The notes below the pieces were generated by a model that made no database searches, was not told where the DNA came from, and worked only from the letters and a program-made list of their open reading frames with translations. The position numbers and the translations under genes are program-made. From assembly GCF_907164915.1 (NCBI RefSeq), contig NC_061863.1, positions 66,641,364 through 66,705,363 on the forward strand: DNA of 64,000 bases. The letters are read 5' to 3'. The stretch's first letter is position 1; each line of letters begins with the position of its first letter. The stretch is from Impatiens glandulifera. Its lineage: Eukaryota > Streptophyta > Magnoliopsida > Ericales > Balsaminaceae. Shown piece by piece: positions 1-12,600 of this stretch.

Positions 1-1260
1 TCAAATATATGTAAAAAGTTTCAAAAAAAATTTAAATATTTACTTAGATTCCAAATTTGTTTAATCACTCAAATTAAATTAGAATACGTAAATTTAAAAA
101 ATACACAATTAAAATACTCCAAAAACGCCATTATATATCATTTTATTTACAAACGTGATAAACTATTTAAAAAACGAAAATAATACGATAAAATAATTAG
201 ACGAATGTTTTGTTAATTTGGAAAAAACATCCAAAACGATATATATATATATAAAAGGAGTGATAGAGGGAGGGATTTTTATTTTTTTTTTGACCCAAAT
301 GTTATTAATGCTTGAATTTGAGTCGTTTTTATCAAACCGGCTCTAACGTTGAATTATGTCCTCTACATCATTCTAAATTTCTAACTATCAAAATTTTAGT
401 CATTTAATTTTTTTTTATTACAAATGAATATATATATTGTCTTATTATTTTAACTCAATAGTTTCATTCCCTTCATTAATTTATTACATTTATAAAAACA
501 AAATAATCATTTATATTTTTCAATTATTCAAACACATCACACATTTTAAGATATTCAAAAGGTATTCAACAATTTTAAACTCATCAAATTTGAAAAAATA
601 TTTAATTTAAAACAAATATGTCTAAATTGGTAGACCGTAGTCACCGTACACATAGTTATATCATTATAAAATTAAAAAGTAAATAAATATAAAATTTATC
701 TCTAATCAAATTTTTTCAAATCTTTCCTAATGTTACACATTTTTTAATTCATTTAAACAAATTTTGACAAATTATAATGTCGTAAATCTAAAAAATACAC
801 CTATTGATAATATACATCTAATTCGTATATGTAAATATTATTTTATTTAAAATGTGAATAATTAATTAAAAAATAATATACAAATGATTCATTAGAAAAA
901 TATTGACTCGACCGGCCGGGTCCGATTGGAAAGATAAGCCGGTTTCAGATGCAAGCCGAAATGGGAACTATATAACTTCATCTTTTTCTATCGTTGCCGA
1001 TAAGATTTCATTGCGCCCTTATCTCCGTATGTATTTGCTGACGGCAGTTGATTCAAAATGGTAATCGGCCGTAAGTTATCTTCGATCAGAAATGGCGGGC
1101 GAGGTAGGGTTTTTTAGTTTCTGATTCTTCTACTCTATTTCCATTTTCACTTCAGTCTTTCATCACTTTCCGCAAACCCAATATTCGTATGTATGAATGT
1201 CAAATAGCAACTGACCAATCCTTGACGAATTATATAATACATTGACCAATTCTACTCGCT
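1..1260. other. AT-rich upstream region of the mTERF gene
   Basis: No gene is visible in the first 900 bases, which are strongly AT-rich. From about 900 the composition becomes more balanced, as expected for a promoter and leader. A TATATAA-like stretch lies at 969-975, about 290 bases before the mTERF start, and could be its TATA box. A short GGAGTGATAGAGGG motif near 258 resembles the ends of the small Mutator-like elements found at 50.1 kb, but no second end was found. Confidence 0.4.
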
Positions 1261-2244
1261 ATGGAAACTAGCAATGGACAAAACACCGGTATCATGTGGT
1301 TTTTCAAGGATAGAGGGTTTGACGATAAGAGCATTTCTGATATGTTCAAAAAATGCAAGCGTCTCGATGGTATGGAAAGGGAAAGAGCCTCTGAAAACTG
1401 GGATTATCTCAAAAGCATTGGCATACAGGAGAGAAAACTCTCTTCTGTTGTTACAAAATGCCCTAAAATTCTTACACTTGGTTTGGAAGACAAGATAATA
1501 CCCATGGTTAATTGCCTTTCTACTTTGAGTACAAAGTCTAATCAGGTTGCTTCAGCCATTACCAAATTTCCTCACATACTTAACCATGGTGTTGAGCAGA
1601 AGCTCTGTCCACTCCTTGCTTTCTTTCAGGGGCTTGGGATTCCAGACAAGCAAATTGGTAAAATGTTATTATTCAATCCTAGAATTATTAGTTATAGCAT
1701 TGAATCAAAGCTTTCTGTACTGGTTGATCTTCTTGATAATCTTGGCATTGACAAAGAAGGCATGATTGGTAGAATTTTGGTGAAGAATCCACACTTAATG
1801 GGTTACAATGTTGAGAAAAGACTTCGACCCACTTTAGATTTTCTGAAATCAATAGGGTTGACAGAAGGAAACATTCAGAATGTTGCAATCAACTTTCCTG
1901 AGATTTTAAGTAGAGATGTTGATAAGACTCTGAAGCCGAATTATAGTTATCTAAAGGGTCGTGGGTTTGACAGTGGCCAAATAGCAGCTCTAGTGTCTGG
2001 GTACCCCCCTATTTTGATCAAGAGTATCAACAATTCATTAGAACCGAAGATCAAGTTTCTTGTGGACGTAATGGGAAGAAGGATTGAAGAAGTAACTGAT
2101 TACCCGGATTATTTCAGGCATAGCTTTAAGAAGAAGGTGGAATCGAGGCAGAAATTCTTGAACAAAAGGAATATAAGCTGTACCCTTTGTGAGATGCTTG
2201 ACTGTAATCAGAAGAGGTTCTTATTGAAGTTCGGTTCCACCTGA
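1261..2244 (+). CDS. MTERF6: mTERF-family protein, MTERF6/PDE191-like
   Basis: Intronless gene for 327 residues, close to the length I recall for Arabidopsis MTERF6. The protein is a string of about seven to eight helical mTERF repeats, seen as recurring 'FL..LG' then '..P.IL/LL' patterns (for example around residues 65-70, 100-106, 140-146, 213-220 and 248-254). Such proteins bind nucleic acid in chloroplasts or mitochondria; the Arabidopsis relative acts in plastid tRNA-Ile maturation and transcription termination. The start is supported by an in-frame TGA at 1243-1245 just upstream. There is no obvious long transit peptide, so targeting cannot be read from the N-terminus. Repeat number and the wording of the central repeats match MTERF6 rather than the longer MTERF2/4/5/8 types. 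Assignment to MTERF6 is by remembered similarity, not by a search. Confidence 0.88.
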   Translation: METSNGQNTGIMWFFKDRGFDDKSISDMFKKCKRLDGMERERASENWDYLKSIGIQERKLSSVVTKCPKILTLGLEDKIIPMVNCLSTLSTKSNQVASAITKFPHILNHGVEQKLCPLLAFFQGLGIPDKQIGKMLLFNPRIISYSIESKLSVLVDLLDNLGIDKEGMIGRILVKNPHLMGYNVEKRLRPTLDFLKSIGLTEGNIQNVAINFPEILSRDVDKTLKPNYSYLKGRGFDSGQIAALVSGYPPILIKSINNSLEPKIKFLVDVMGRRIEEVTDYPDYFRHSFKKKVESRQKFLNKRNISCTLCEMLDCNQKRFLLKFGST

Positions 2245-3668
2245 TCCACTTTCCTTAGCTTTAGCTTTTGTAACGATGATTTGAGATTTCTGTTTCATTT
2301 ATAACTTTGAGAATGTTGTTGATAGAGCTTTCTTTGTGTCTGTGGGTGGTGCTGTCTGAGAATATAGACAGTATTCATTTGCTTAACACATGATGTATCT
2401 TAACCTTAATTGTCTAAACTTTTGCTCAAGTTTTGTCTTCTAAAACTGCTCAGCTTGCTTGCTTCTACAGATTTTCACATTTTCTATCTATGGTTGGGTT
2501 TGAATTTGAGATATGAGTAATGTTAAGGAGCTGACATTTTATGTAATAAATGACGTAGAGAATGATGTATCAATAATTGATTAAACTTAAATTTAATACT
2601 AGAACAAAATATATTTTTCAAGTTCAATCACATGTTGATACATTATTTTCGACACCATTCATGATACTAAATTTTCGTTCTCTATCATTATTCTTGGAGA
2701 TATATCCACTATAAATGAATCTTTACTCAAATTCATAAAATAATAACCTTTTAAACAAGTGCATCAATGTATTTATAATCATAAATAATTAAAATTTGTT
2801 GAACTATTTCAATCAAAATGAATTTATCTAAGTATGTTTATCTTATTTCATTTTGTATGGTAGTTGTATTAATTAAAGAAGCGAAGTAATAAGAATTCAA
2901 ATGAAAATATTAAATAAACATATTGATTTTTTTTTATATGTTTCACTAGTTGAGCGGTTGAAGTATTAAAATATGGACAGAGTTTTTTTTATAAATATGA
3001 ATAATATTTTATTTTATTTTTATAATGTAAATAATCTTTACATGTTTTAAATAAGGATGACAATAAAACAGTTCGGAGACCATTCTCGGAAGGCACCATT
3101 TATAAAATATTAAAAAAAAGTAAATAAATTATATAAACGATTTTTTTAATATAATATATATTAAAATTTTATATTATTATAAAAAAATAAACTTTCAAAC
3201 TCCTATAAAAAATAGTGAATAAATAAATATATTTGTGATTTTATACATTTAATTATGTTTTATAATGTTCGGACAGAATCGGGAAAAAATCGAGACGAGA
3301 GACACAAATACAATCCCTAAGATCCCACTCCATCCCTGTTCAGTTTCGAAAAAAACCGTCATAGGACAATTCGATTCGGTTAGTGCATATAAACTTAAAA
3401 TTAACGTTCTTAGTTTTAAGATTTACAAAAATATGGAGATTTAATTTTTAAATTGAATTCCACTTAAAATACCTTAATTTAAAATGATCTAATTTAATTT
3501 TTATTTAATTGGGTTAATCAAATGCAGCAAATGGAGGCAAAAGTGGAGAAACGCCAGCTGCAAGTTTACCGCTCAAAAGAAAAGAAGAGTAGCTAGGGCA
3601 AGCTTGTCCAAGGCACCGCGAGCGAGCGTCACCATTTTCACTGTGAAGCAGACAGACAGACAGAGAGA
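2245..3668. other. Intergenic region mTERF - NUP93
   Basis: AT-rich spacer. It holds the 3' untranslated region of the mTERF gene (to roughly 2550), a probable diverged hAT-like MITE (about 3053-3370, listed separately), and the NUP93 leader from about 3520, where GC content rises. No TATA box is evident before NUP93. Confidence 0.4.
3053..3375. mobile_element. Probable diverged hAT-like MITE
   Basis: Starts with TAAGGATGACAAT and a 'cggttcgg'-like motif, closely resembling the left end of the better preserved element at 24370-24832 (TAAGGATGGCAAT). The interior is AT-rich with short GC-rich 'atcgggaaaaaatcgagac' patches near the right end, as in the other copy. The right terminal repeat and target duplication are not clear, so the right limit is approximate. 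Confidence 0.35.
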
Positions 3669-6600
3669 ATGGCGAGCGACGCAGACATGACCAGCTGGAC
3701 TGATCTTCTCCATTCCTCATCCAAGCTCCTTGATCAAGCCGCCCCCTCCGTCCAGTTCCCTCCTCTTCAGGTTCCGTTAACACCTTCGTAGCCTGCATTT
3801 CACTTGTATCTCCATTCTTTAATTCTCTCTCTCTCTCTCTCTCTCTCTCTTCGCCAAATGATCCTTTTCATTTTCTTAGAGGAACTTAGACCAATTAGAG
3901 GCGTTGTCGAAGAAGCTTAAGGCCAAAACCCTCAGAACTGAAGCTCCTACCCAGACTATCGCTGCAACTAGGTACATCCCATCCCATCCCTCCTCCGTTT
4001 CTCTTTCTAATAGTCTTGTTAAATTAGGTAAAGTTGTTTTAATTTACTTAAATTAAAAGATTTCATCGTGGTTTGTTTTGTGTTCATTATTCTTGGGTTC
4101 CTTTGACTTGCAGTGTCCAAAGCTGTTTTTAAAATAGTTATTGTTCTTCATAGTAAATTCCACTGCTTTCATATTAGTATTTTTAGAATTTCTCAACTTG
4201 TTTGAAGGTTACTAGCACGAGAAGGAATAAATGCTGAGCAACTTGCTCGTGACCTTAAATCGTTTGAACTCAAGGTACTTTATATTATTTCAAGTTGGTT
4301 CACATTTTCTTATATATTCTTGCTTCCACATTACTAACCTGTAACTATTGTTCATTTGGAAGTTTCAAAATCTTAGCTGTATGAAATTCTGAATTGGATT
4401 TAGTTGGCGATATTACCATTTATTTTGTATCATATCAACCCATGTACAAAGTAAAGCTAGACCATTGTCAATGTAGATTGTTGTGAAGTCACATTCAATC
4501 ACATATTCACATGCTAATAAAGGATAGATGAAGTTTCATACTACTGATATTGCAAACATCTGAATAATTGTGTTGGCCAGCACAAAGGAAATACATAACT
4601 CATGTTTTGTGTGTGCTGCCTTTCTGAGAACAAACCCACCCTTTGAAAATGAGAAGCTTAGAATTCCAGCATATGTTTATTTTTTCCTGTAATTTCAAAG
4701 AGTGAGCATTGTGAATTTTTAATCTTAGTGATATGCTGAATAATTGACTCTCAAGAATGTGGAAATATCATGATTGTGTTGGATTATTGAAATGGAGAGG
4801 ATTGTCACAATAGCTCGTCTCTAACATGCTGTGTAAATGCCATTTCTGCTTATAGTATTGTGCAATAAATTGTGTAACTTGTATATCTTGCTTTTGCTCC
4901 TATTCGATCTTCTAGTGAAGCTCTGGTTACTGATTTTGTCCTTTCTCATTCTTACTTCTTTAAGACAACATTTGAGGATGTATTCCCTGCCGAGGCAACA
5001 AGTGTTGAAGAGTATCTTCAACAGGTAATTTTTACGCCATTTTGTTACATGCTGGTCCAGTATATGTTATATACTCAGTCACATGTAGAACTTCATTTAT
5101 ATGGTTTGCGTGGAATGTGATAGCTTGATTGGTAGTATATTTGCATTAGGACAGCATTGGCTGAGGCTATTGAATCCACATTTTTCTTTTTCTTTTTTTA
5201 TCATCCACCTATCATGTTGGAGTTGTATGACTTGAGAACCTTTACTTGTTTAGTTCAGGGCCCATGTTAACACACTTGCAGAACCAACAGAAAGGAGACA
5301 GTGGAACTGCAATAGTTTTGCACTAATTTCCACATTAGGCTGTTTTATAAGACTAAACTTCAGAATTGATTATGCACTTCAAATACTTGTGCCTTTTTTT
5401 GGGGAACATTTCTATTGTTAGCCTTCCTGATTAGGTCTGACCCAAAAGTACTGTTTTATCCTTTCATATTTTAATTTGTATGTTTATCCTTGTGATATTC
5501 TGCCACAATAAATAATCTCATTGTTTCTCAACATTCTTACTTAGGTACACGAGATGGCAACCATGTCAGCAATTCAGGAAGCTCAAAAGGACAATCTTAG
5601 AAGCTTTAGTGATTTTATGATGACCAAAATGCAGGTTGGTTGTGGGAATTCTTGAATAGTGTTTTGTAATATAGCTCTATGGACTCTTTGTGCGTGAAAT
5701 TCAATCTGATATAGCAATTTGTATTGATGTTTGTTTATTTACTTCAGTATCTTGTTATCTGGTTTATTTCATTTACATATTTTCGCTCCGTGTTAACCTC
5801 CCATTGCTGGCTCTTTATTGCCCATAATAAGAAAATTAAATGTTTATATTTAGCATGCAACATTTCTCTGACAGGTGTGAGATGGTACGATTGAGACATC
5901 AATTTTTGCTTGAGTTTTTGCTGAACTCTTTGACCTGTTTTATGCTATGCATCACAGCCTTAGTCCTTTTAGTGTTGTACTGTAAATTAGATTTAGTTCC
6001 ATTATTAATTGAATTTACATGATGGTTGGTTTGTTGTTAAGCTCTGGATTTTGTATTCTACCTTGTACCCCTGATTTTCCAATGAATCATTATTATAGGA
6101 GGATTGGCAGAGGGAAAGACGGGATTTCCTTCAGAGCCTGAGTAGAATATCTACATTACCCAGGATCAATATGGGTGATTCTAGTGCTGGAGGATCCCAT
6201 ACACGGCAAATATTGTCTTTAACGTCAAGTCAGGTTTCTTCTGTACCACCAAGTTTAGAGTTTGCACCCCTGTCTGGTAGACCTATTGTTGACAAAAAGG
6301 CCGCTGCTTATGCTGAGGTTGTCAAGAAACTTAACTATGCAAGAGAGCGGGGTTTACCATTTAAAGTAAGACCCTGTTTCTTAGTTATTGTGTTTGATCT
6401 GAATTTTTTTAATATTGTTTGAGATGTGATAAATTGACCCCTAAAGTATTTGTTGCCCTTTCTATTTCGTTTAATTTGATTCAGTATACTTGCTGTAGTT
6501 TATTAAGAAGACAATAAATTTGAGAAGAACAAATGTTTTTAATTGTGTATATTTCTCATAACTACATTGCTCAAGAGTTGTCATATATACAAGTGAAAGA

Positions 6601-9600
6601 GAATTTAATGAGCAGCATTGGAAACCCAAATAAAGAGACTACAGGTTATCTCCTAACAACAAGGCCTTGTTTGATTTTAATCCAAATAACCCCTTATCAC
6701 ATCATCAATCAATTAAAAAAAACTAAATTACCCTTACTTTATTTTTTATAATAATTTAAAATATTAAAAATGAAGAATTTTTTATTATTTTACTCAAATA
6801 ACCCAAACAATCCACTTTTTACATTAAACAAGTACTTTTTCCAAATAATCCTACAAGTCTCAAGTTATCTCCTACACAAGATGTCTACTACACTTGCCAA
6901 ATACACAGACTAATTATCCCTTTTTTTCATTAGCCTGCAGCAGCATTCAGAAATGCACACGAGGGTTTAAATACTGATGCATCTGGTGGGAAATCAGTGA
7001 ACATGCAGAAAATATGGCACCTGATTCAGGTTTACTCTTTGTACTATTCCTCTTCTTGGATCTTTCTGCAATAATTTGCAAAGCTGTTACTTGAGCATAA
7101 GGTAGTCATTCACAGATGATGATGAACGAGGACTCAACACCTCAAAGGAATTTCTCCAAGAAACATTCTTTGGTGATTGGAGCAAGACGCCATCTCGAGT
7201 ATGGACACGAGAAATATGTTATAGATACAATACAAAATCATCCAGCTCAGGCAAGACCTTGTTGCATTTTGCATTTTCATTTTTCTATTGATATTAGCTA
7301 CTGGGTATCAGAGATCTCATAAGAATGACTATGTGAAAGGTATGCTGTTCTCCTGTGATCTTCTCCTTTTCAAGATCAATACTATTTTGCTTTAGAGAAA
7401 AGAGATAAGTCTATGAAAAACAACTACTTCAAATGAATATTGTGATGCAATGTCTGAAATATATAATGGTTTGGAAATATATAGCCCTCTCCTCTATCAA
7501 TAGTGTTAAGATTTTGGCAGTTTTTATAGTTTCTTCACCCTCGAGTCCTTCAAATTATGAGCAGAGCTAATAATTTCCTCCTAGGTTCCAAAGCTGTACA
7601 CAACCATTGGTGGAGCTTTCAGAAGTCATTGAGACCAAACACATTACCACTAACTGATTCACTGCTAACCAGAAATTGTGGAATCTATGAGATACAGATT
7701 ATTTCTCTCTCTTCCCAAGACACTTCATCTAAATTTTATTTCCAGAGAATGTAGTATCCACACTGAAAACCATGTGTTGAGATTTAATCATATAAAATAA
7801 GCTACCTTGGAAGAAGCTTCCAATAGTCCAGATCTGTCTGTGATAGATAGACGTCAGACGACATCCCATCCATTCTAGACTAGGAGATCTTGGACAGAAA
7901 TTGTTAGTAATAGCCAATTCCAACACTATTCTATCTTATGCTTCCTATTGCAATTAAACCAGGTGGATTAAGAGAATCCATAAACATTTAATTGACAAAC
8001 ACTTGACTGTCTCATTGGCAAACACAAGGACAAACAAGTTTTTTCCCATTAGTGTACATACAATCCTATGACAAATTTTCTAATGGGAAAACACATGATT
8101 GTCCTTATATTTTATGAGCAATATTTCATCCCTGGATGATTGCTTGTTTTCAATATCCTTGAGGAACCTGTTGTTATTTATATACTAATTTGTTCTTGTT
8201 GCTACCATCTTATATTAGGCTGCACTGGGTGGGTCAGTTGGGAATCTGCAAAGGATACACGCATTTCTCCGGGTTTTCTACTGATCTTGTGTTTAAATAT
8301 TCTTCTAAAATTTTCAAGCGAGGGGATCTATGTGAAATCTCATTGGTGTCCACTCTATATTTTTATTGCAGATACGATTGACAGATTATGGAGTTCTAGA
8401 TTTTGATGCTGGGGATGCTTACAGGCAACCTCCTATTGACACTACATGGCAGCAGGTCTTTTAACTTCCTCCTCCACTTTTGCTCTTATTGTTACTTGAA
8501 GTTGTATAAAAAAGTGTTGGGATGTCTCAGATGATGCTATTTTATTTTGAACATCATTTGACATTTATGCTTGGATGAGGTTATAGGCTTTCAAATCTCC
8601 TAACATGGTTATAGCAGGTAGTTTTATTTTTTATTTTTTTTACCTTGATGAGTAGAGTAAACACATTGAAGAAGGTTATACTTCTGATGCATTCTTTTTG
8701 CTTAGATAGTTTCTAGCTTGAGTTTTTTTTTGTCTCCAGGTATGTCATTCTGTGTTTTGTGATATGCGACTTTTTGAGTAGGTTGTTTAGAACTACTATA
8801 TCTTTAAATGGTGCATATTTGTTTACACCAAAAGTGGCTAGCATGCACCAGGAAGTGGTAATGTTGATTGGTATTGGGTTAGAAAAAAGAGAATATTTTT
8901 TATTGGAAAAGGCAAAAAGTAGATAAAGGTAGTTTAATAATTATAGCATTAAAAAATGATGAACTGATCCAAGTGCTCTTATAAATTGAGGGAGTAATGT
9001 CTCCCATAAAATGAGAGGGTGGGAATAATTTTTTTCTCAGAGAAGAGTTTCTTTCACTTCAACTACTGACAAATTTTGTTTATAACGAGAAATCATTCAG
9101 TTCCGTCATTTTAGATGAGTCTAAAACTGTTTATTGAGCTCAATAATGAAGATGAAACAGCAACTGCTTAACATGTCATGGATGAGACTCAATAACATTA
9201 CATTTTATACTTGCAATCACCTCTTATGAATCACCAACCTCTTAATTACTTCATCATTCTTTCTGAGTAATTCTTTAATTCCTTGGAGGTGTCAATGAAA
9301 GATATAAGGTTTGACGTTGAGCGGCTCAGGAATGAAAAAAAAAATCCTCGTAGTAACATTTTCCTAGTGCCTACCAAATAATGTTTCATGTTTGTGTCTT
9401 TTCTAAGATAGCACAGGTTCTAACTTAACTATCTTTATTCAATTTATGTGTTTTCTGTATTTGTGCGTGTTTCTATGGCAATAACACGAGTTATGTGGGC
9501 TATGGCTGTGGGGTGTCATACTAGTTCTCCATAATAAAAAAATAAAAAAATAACATGAGTTATGTGATAAAGCATATCATTTTCTTGGTGCTTGTTAATT

Positions 9601-12600
9601 TTCTTTGCGAGCTGGCTCGGCTAGGACCAATCTAACTACTAGTAGAGCTGACTTCATCCCTCTATGAATAGCATCCAAACCTTGTTTTTGCCTTGATATA
9701 CCTTTAAATAGGTATACACCTCTGTATACTTTTTCTTGAATAGTATTCATCTCATCTCATCTCCTTATATTGTTTATGTGACAGATATATTTTTGCTTGA
9801 GAACTGGGTATTATGTTGAAGCTACAAAAGTTGCATCGGAATCTCGTGTTTCACACTACTTTGTTCCCCAGGTACTAGAACTTCCACAATCTCCATCTTT
9901 GGCATCTATTTTAACCTTAACTGGAACATGCTGGTTTTGCAGCTTACTGAATGGATCAGCACTGGAGGAACGGTATCAGCTGAGACTGCAGCTAGTGCTT
10001 CTGAAGAATGTGAAAAAATGCTAAGATTAAGTGACCGAACTGGTAGATTTTCTTTTGACAAGAAAAAACTAGTTTTATATGCTATGGTGTCAGGATCTCG
10101 GAGGCACATTGACCGTATTCTCAGAGAACATCCAACACTTTTTAGAACCATTGAAGATTTCTTGTGGTTCAAGTTGTGTGCTATAAGAGACAGTCCGTCA
10201 GGGACCAGTTCTATTGTCCTCAAGGAAGGCTATTCACCTTATACTTTGGATGACTTACAGACTTACCTGAACAAGTTTGAGCCATCCTACTATACGAAGA
10301 ATGGAAAGGATCCATTGGTATACCCTTATGTTTTGCTCCTGAGCATCCAGCTGCTACCAGCACTCCTGTATTTGTCTAAGGATTTGGGAGATGAAGGCTA
10401 TAATATTGATGCTGTGCATATTTCCATAGTGATGGAAGACCACAGTATACTCTCTGTAGGTAATACTATATCAGGGCAGAAATCGGGTGTGATGGATGCT
10501 TTTGCTGAAGTGTCTAGCATAATACGGCAATATGGTTCGCTGTATATTCGACAAGGTAATCTTCTTCTGGCACTAGAGTACTATGCACAAGCAGCTGCTG
10601 CGGTGGGTGGTGGACAGCTGTCTTGGAGTGGGAGAGGTAATGTGGATCAACAGAGACAGAGAATCTCTATGCTGAAGCAGTTACTTATGGAGGTCTTGTT
10701 GCGGGATGGGGGCATCCATCTTTTGCTTGGTCCAAGAGGTGCTGGAGAAGAAGGTGAGTTAGGTAGGTTCTTGACTGATGTAGATGCAAGACAACAGTTT
10801 TTGCTTGAAGCTGCTCGTCAGTGTCAGGAAGCTGGGCTTTATGATCAAGTAAGGAATCTTCTCTTTGTCATTTGCAGCACTACACATTTTTTTATGGGAG
10901 TATTAGGATGGGTGCCTGAGAAGTTCTCGGTTGCATTTCCTTTTTGTTTTACTTGGGAGAAATGTGCAACTATAAGCATGTTTTCACTTGGAGCTTGTTT
11001 GATGTAGTTTTATTTTTTTTATAAAGAATTTGTTTCTTGAAAAAACTTGTGATGAAAAAGTAGATTATTTGTGTTGTATTTAATATATATAGTTTATGAA
11101 AGGATAAAATATTTTTCACTATCCCACCGGTCAAAGCGAAGTTCACGTTAACCGTGGTGAAACATCTAAACAATAAAAAAGAGTAACAAGTTAATCAAAT
11201 GAGAATGTCACAAATGATTATAAAAGTAAAGGGTATTTTAGTTGGTGATTTGGATAAAAAAATCAAATAACCCTTCATCAAACGCCTTGTTTGCTATTAA
11301 TTGTTTAACATGCCTAGTTGCCTACACATCATGAAGGTTAAATTTGCATCCTGATACATTAGAGCTCTTTAATGGGCATGCGCCGCATGCCAAATTGTCA
11401 TGGAGATGAAAGCTTGTATTTCCATTGATTTTGTCCTTTTGATAAGTGTTCTTTATTTAGTTGTTCACTATCAGCGATGTTCTCTTAGCATGCTTTTGAT
11501 GAACTAAGACTCATGAAAGGACATTCTAAATTGTACTGATGTTGGTGGCTTGTACATCACCTTCATTGAGGGTTGTATAAATATTTTTCTCCTTAGATAG
11601 CTCTTCATGAAACATTTATGGATGGCTTTTGAATCAAGTTGGGATATGTTTGTTTTGTCAAGAATTAGAATTGACCTTCTAGGTTCAATATTTGAAAAGA
11701 TAAATCTATAAAATTGTAGATCCATATTAAATAGTCTTTTTCATTGGATTTTTAATTCCAATATGGCGGAATAGGAATTCATTTTCCTCCCCCCCACCCC
11801 CATCTAGGGTCCCAAAAAAAGCAAAAACGTTTGTCAAATAAATTGTTAGTAAATTTTCTTTTCGAATTCCTGCACGAGTTCAATTTATCTTACATTATAT
11901 TCATGAAGTGAAATTTACTGTGTATGCTAAATTTTCATTTTCCTTTTTATTGCATTTGCTTATTTATGTCATTTGTATATCTGTTAATGAATAAGAAAAC
12001 AACAGAAGGAAAACATCTGTATTTTTGCCAATTATTTTCATTCAAGAAAATTCCTCTAAACATAGTACTTGAGATACATTTAATTATAATTCTATAAAAA
12101 TTGGAATTGAATTTTTAGTTAAAATTCAAGGTGAACAAATATTGCATTAAGGTTTCTCTGTGTTAATTTTGCAGCTATTTATTGCATATTGTCCAAAGTT
12201 ATTTTGAAATTCTCTTGCAATTTCAAAATCCATGTCAAAAACTGCTGTAGTTTACCTTCAAAAAATAAAATAACTTGAGCACTTAGCAGTTTCCCAATAG
12301 GGCTCAGATCAAATATGGGAATCACAACATATTTGTGACATGAATTGATCAATGAATCACTGGGTCTAACCCAAACTTGATTAGACCTGTCTGTTTTTTT
12401 GTCACTGGGTCTCCCCTATGTTTTCTATACTATAGGGGAGACGCCTAAATCTTATTTCTCTTCTAGCAAATATTTTTTCTATTTCCTTTGAATTTTTATC
12501 CACATTGATTTTCTTTTCTTCGAATCTCAGGCTATAGAAGTTCTGAGAAGAGTGGGTGCATTTGCTATGGCACTGGAAATCATAAATAAGTGCCTGTCTG

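Noticed and set aside
3514..3798. 94-codon minus-strand frame
   Set aside because: Antisense to NUP93 exon 1 and its leader.
9928..11007. Single 359-codon gene at NUP93 exon 12
   Set aside because: The frame is exon 12 read through into intron 12; the conserved protein continues after the splice at 10848.
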